Part shown: in pieces, positions 13,408 to 15,189 of the stretch
Numbering within the stretch: the first letter of the stretch is position 1
Layout of the letters: each line of letters starts with the position of its first letter
Assembly (NCBI GenBank): GCA_002450895.1
Contig: DKAR01000170.1
Span: forward strand, 294-15,482
DNA from: Proteobacteria bacterium UBA6921
Lineage (GTDB): Bacteria; Pseudomonadota; Gammaproteobacteria; SG8-11
Direction: 5' to 3'
Length of the DNA: 15,189 bases
Translations under genes and position numbers: made by a program
Notes under the pieces: model-generated
The model's input: the letters and a program-made list of their open reading frames with translations, nothing else
Databases searched by the model: none
Told to the model about the DNA's origin: nothing

Positions 13408-15189
13408 TTACGTCCATTTCCAGTCGCGAATCTCGGGCATATCCTGCCCGTAACGTGTGATGTATTCACGATGCTCCACCAGCTTGTCGCGCACCCACTG
13501 CTTCACGTGGGCATGGTGGTACCCAAGGCCGGGTACGCGATCAATCACATCGCTGACCAGGTGGAAGCGGTCGATGTCGTTCCGCACGCACATGTCGAAC
13601 GGTGTTGTCGTGCTCCCCTCTTCCTTGTATCCGCGCACATGCAGGTTCGGATGATTGGCCCGCCGGTAGGACAGACGGTGGATCAGCCAAGGATAGCCGT
13701 GATACGCAAAGATGATGGGCTTGTCGGTGGTAAAAAGCGTATCGAAGTCGCGATTCGACAAGCCATGGGGATGCTCTTCGTGCGGTTGCAGCGTCATCAG
13801 GTCGACGACATTGACGACACGCACCTTCAGCGACGGCAAATGCACGCGCAGCAACGACACCGCCGCTAGCGTTTCCAGTGTCGGAACGTCCCCGGCGCAC
13901 GCCATGACGACATCGGGATCTCCATCCGCATCGTTGCTGGCCCATTCGAAGATTCCGATTCCCGCGCTGCAATGCTTGATTGCGCTGTCCATGTCCAGCC
14001 ACTGCGGCTGCATGTTCTTGCCGGCCACAATGACATTCACCAGATCGCGCGAGCGCAAACACTGATCTGTGACGTACAGCAGGCTGTTGGCATCGGGCGG
14101 CAGATAGACGCGGATCACGTCCGCCTTCTTGTTGACAACGTGGTCGATGAATCCCGGATCCTGATGCGAGAAGCCGTTGTGATCCTGCCGCCACACATGG
14201 GAGGTCAGCAAATAGTTCAGCGATGCAATCGGCTGTCGCCACGGAATGTCCTTGGTCACCTTCAGCCACTTCGCGTGCTGGTTGAACATTGAGTCGACGA
14301 TATGGATGAACGCTTCATAGCACGAGAACAAACCGTGACGACCCGTGAGCAGATAGCCTTCGAGCCAACCCTGGCAGGTGTGTTCGCTGAGTATTTCCAT
14401 GACTCGACCTTCGGGCGCGAGGTGATCGTCGTCCGGAATTCGATCGGCCATCCATGCGCGCTCGGTGACTTCAAAGAGAGCACCAAGCCGGTTGGATGCC
14501 GTTTCGTCAGGCCCGACGACGCGAAAATTGCGCACGGAGAGATTCTCCTTCATGACGTCGCGCACCAGACTGCCCATTACCCGCGTCGATTCCGCGTCCG
14601 CGCCACCGGGCGTCGGCACGCTCACTGCGTAGTCGCGAAAATCAGGTAACCGCAAGTCCTTGAGCAACACTCCGCCGTTGGCGTGCGGATTCGCGCTCAT
14701 GCGGCGCGCGCCGCGCGGCGGAACGTCACGCAGTTCCGCCCGCAGCGCGCCGGAATCGTCAAACAGCTCCTCCGGACGATAACTTCGCATCCATTGCTCG
14801 AGCAGTTTTAGATGTTGCGGCTTTTCGGCCAGCTCGCCAAACGGCACCTGATGTGAGCGCCAAAAATCTTCGGTCTTTTTGCCATCCACTTCCTTTGGAC
14901 CCGTCCAACCCTTGGGGCTGCGCAAGACAATCATCGGCCAGCGCGGGCGTGTCAGATCGCGCTTCTGGCGCGCGCGCTGCTGGATCGCGCGGATTTCCGC
15001 GAAAACACGATCGAGCGTGGTCGCCATTTCCTGATGCATGGTGGTCGGATCAGAGCCTTCGACAAAGTAGGGTTGGTAACCATAGCCGATGAACAGACTC
15101 GCCAGTTCATCGTGCGAGATGCGCGCGAGCACGGTCGGATTGGCAATCTTGTATCCGTTCAGATGAAGGATCGGCAGCACCGCCCCGTC
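13408..15189 (-). CDS. xfp: Phosphoketolase, C-terminal part (5' end outside window)
   Basis: The frame is open to the window edge, reading DGAVLPILHLNGYKIANPT, a well-known internal segment. The visible 593 residues are therefore the C-terminal three quarters of a protein of about 790-800 residues. Phosphoketolase is a thiamine-diphosphate enzyme that splits xylulose-5-phosphate (and often fructose-6-phosphate) with phosphate to give acetyl phosphate and a shorter sugar phosphate. Family blocks are intact: IVLRSPKGWTGPKEVDGKK, SHQVPFGEL, RNFRVVGPDETASNRL, ILSEHTCQGWLEGYLLTGRHG (containing conserved cofactor-site Glu residues), LTSHVWRQDHNGFSHQDPGF and YHGYPWLIHRLSYRR, ending in RDWKWT. The GTG at 15178-15180 is an internal Val codon, not a start. 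The DUF2235 gene follows 36 bp downstream. No acetate kinase or phosphotransacetylase gene lies in the window. Confidence 0.95.
   Translation of the reverse strand, partial: DGAVLPILHLNGYKIANPTVLARISHDELASLFIGYGYQPYFVEGSDPTTMHQEMATTLDRVFAEIRAIQQRARQKRDLTRPRWPMIVLRSPKGWTGPKEVDGKKTEDFWRSHQVPFGELAEKPQHLKLLEQWMRSYRPEELFDDSGALRAELRDVPPRGARRMSANPHANGGVLLKDLRLPDFRDYAVSVPTPGGADAESTRVMGSLVRDVMKENLSVRNFRVVGPDETASNRLGALFEVTERAWMADRIPDDDHLAPEGRVMEILSEHTCQGWLEGYLLTGRHGLFSCYEAFIHIVDSMFNQHAKWLKVTKDIPWRQPIASLNYLLTSHVWRQDHNGFSHQDPGFIDHVVNKKADVIRVYLPPDANSLLYVTDQCLRSRDLVNVIVAGKNMQPQWLDMDSAIKHCSAGIGIFEWASNDADGDPDVVMACAGDVPTLETLAAVSLLRVHLPSLKVRVVNVVDLMTLQPHEEHPHGLSNRDFDTLFTTDKPIIFAYHGYPWLIHRLSYRRANHPNLHVRGYKEEGSTTTPFDMCVRNDIDRFHLVSDVIDRVPGLGYHHAHVKQWVRDKLVEHREYITRYGQDMPEIRDWKWT

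Noticed and set aside
15178..15180. GTG as the start of a short phosphoketolase
   Set aside because: The frame stays open upstream and matches the internal phosphoketolase segment, so the gene is cut by the window edge rather than shortened.

Overview
The window most likely comes from a gammaproteobacterium with a moderately high G+C genome. The best evidence is a complete RNase T gene, an enzyme largely confined to Gammaproteobacteria, with all five DEDDh residues at the E. coli positions. I cannot name the genus. There are no IS elements, integrases, tRNAs, rRNAs or CRISPR arrays, and the content looks chromosomal. Both window edges cut genes: a DUF2126 gene at the left and a phosphoketolase gene at the right.

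Bases 1-8365 hold a split but complete-looking example of the bacterial transglutaminase / circularly permuted ATP-grasp / Alpha-E / Anbu gene set. On the plus strand are two tandem, translationally coupled DUF2126 genes (left-truncated copy, 1-860; full-length copy, 857-4156). Converging on them from the minus strand is a run of four genes: ATP-grasp (8365-6917), Alpha-E (6917-5970), the proteasome-like peptidase Anbu (5742-5002) and a small predicted beta-sandwich protein (4807-4334). Comparative genomics of amidoligases predicts that such sets make or attach, and then trim, a peptide or amide modification. ATP-grasp would form the bond, Alpha-E would assist it, the transglutaminase-fold proteins would cleave or transfer, and Anbu would degrade. 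No substrate can be read from the sequence. Three things stand out here. The full-length transglutaminase copy lacks the catalytic cysteine. The 227-bp gap between Alpha-E and Anbu holds no gene, although many such loci have a short transglutaminase gene there. The small beta-sandwich gene follows Anbu on the same strand.

Bases 8366-9157 are a 792-bp stretch with no convincing gene. It contains several inverted repeats, one enclosing a possible folded RNA of about 100 nt. Bases 9158-10752 carry a divergent pair, a secreted TraB/GumN-family protein (minus) and rnt (plus), with a hairpin in the rnt leader. Bases 10810-12056 carry a minus-strand pair: a secreted Gln/Met-rich protein with seven DQTR-type tetrapeptide repeats, followed 38 bp later by a small predicted outer-membrane beta-barrel protein. 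Bases 12316-15189 carry the 3' three quarters of a phosphoketolase gene (xfp) followed 36 bp later by a DUF2235 alpha/beta-hydrolase gene.
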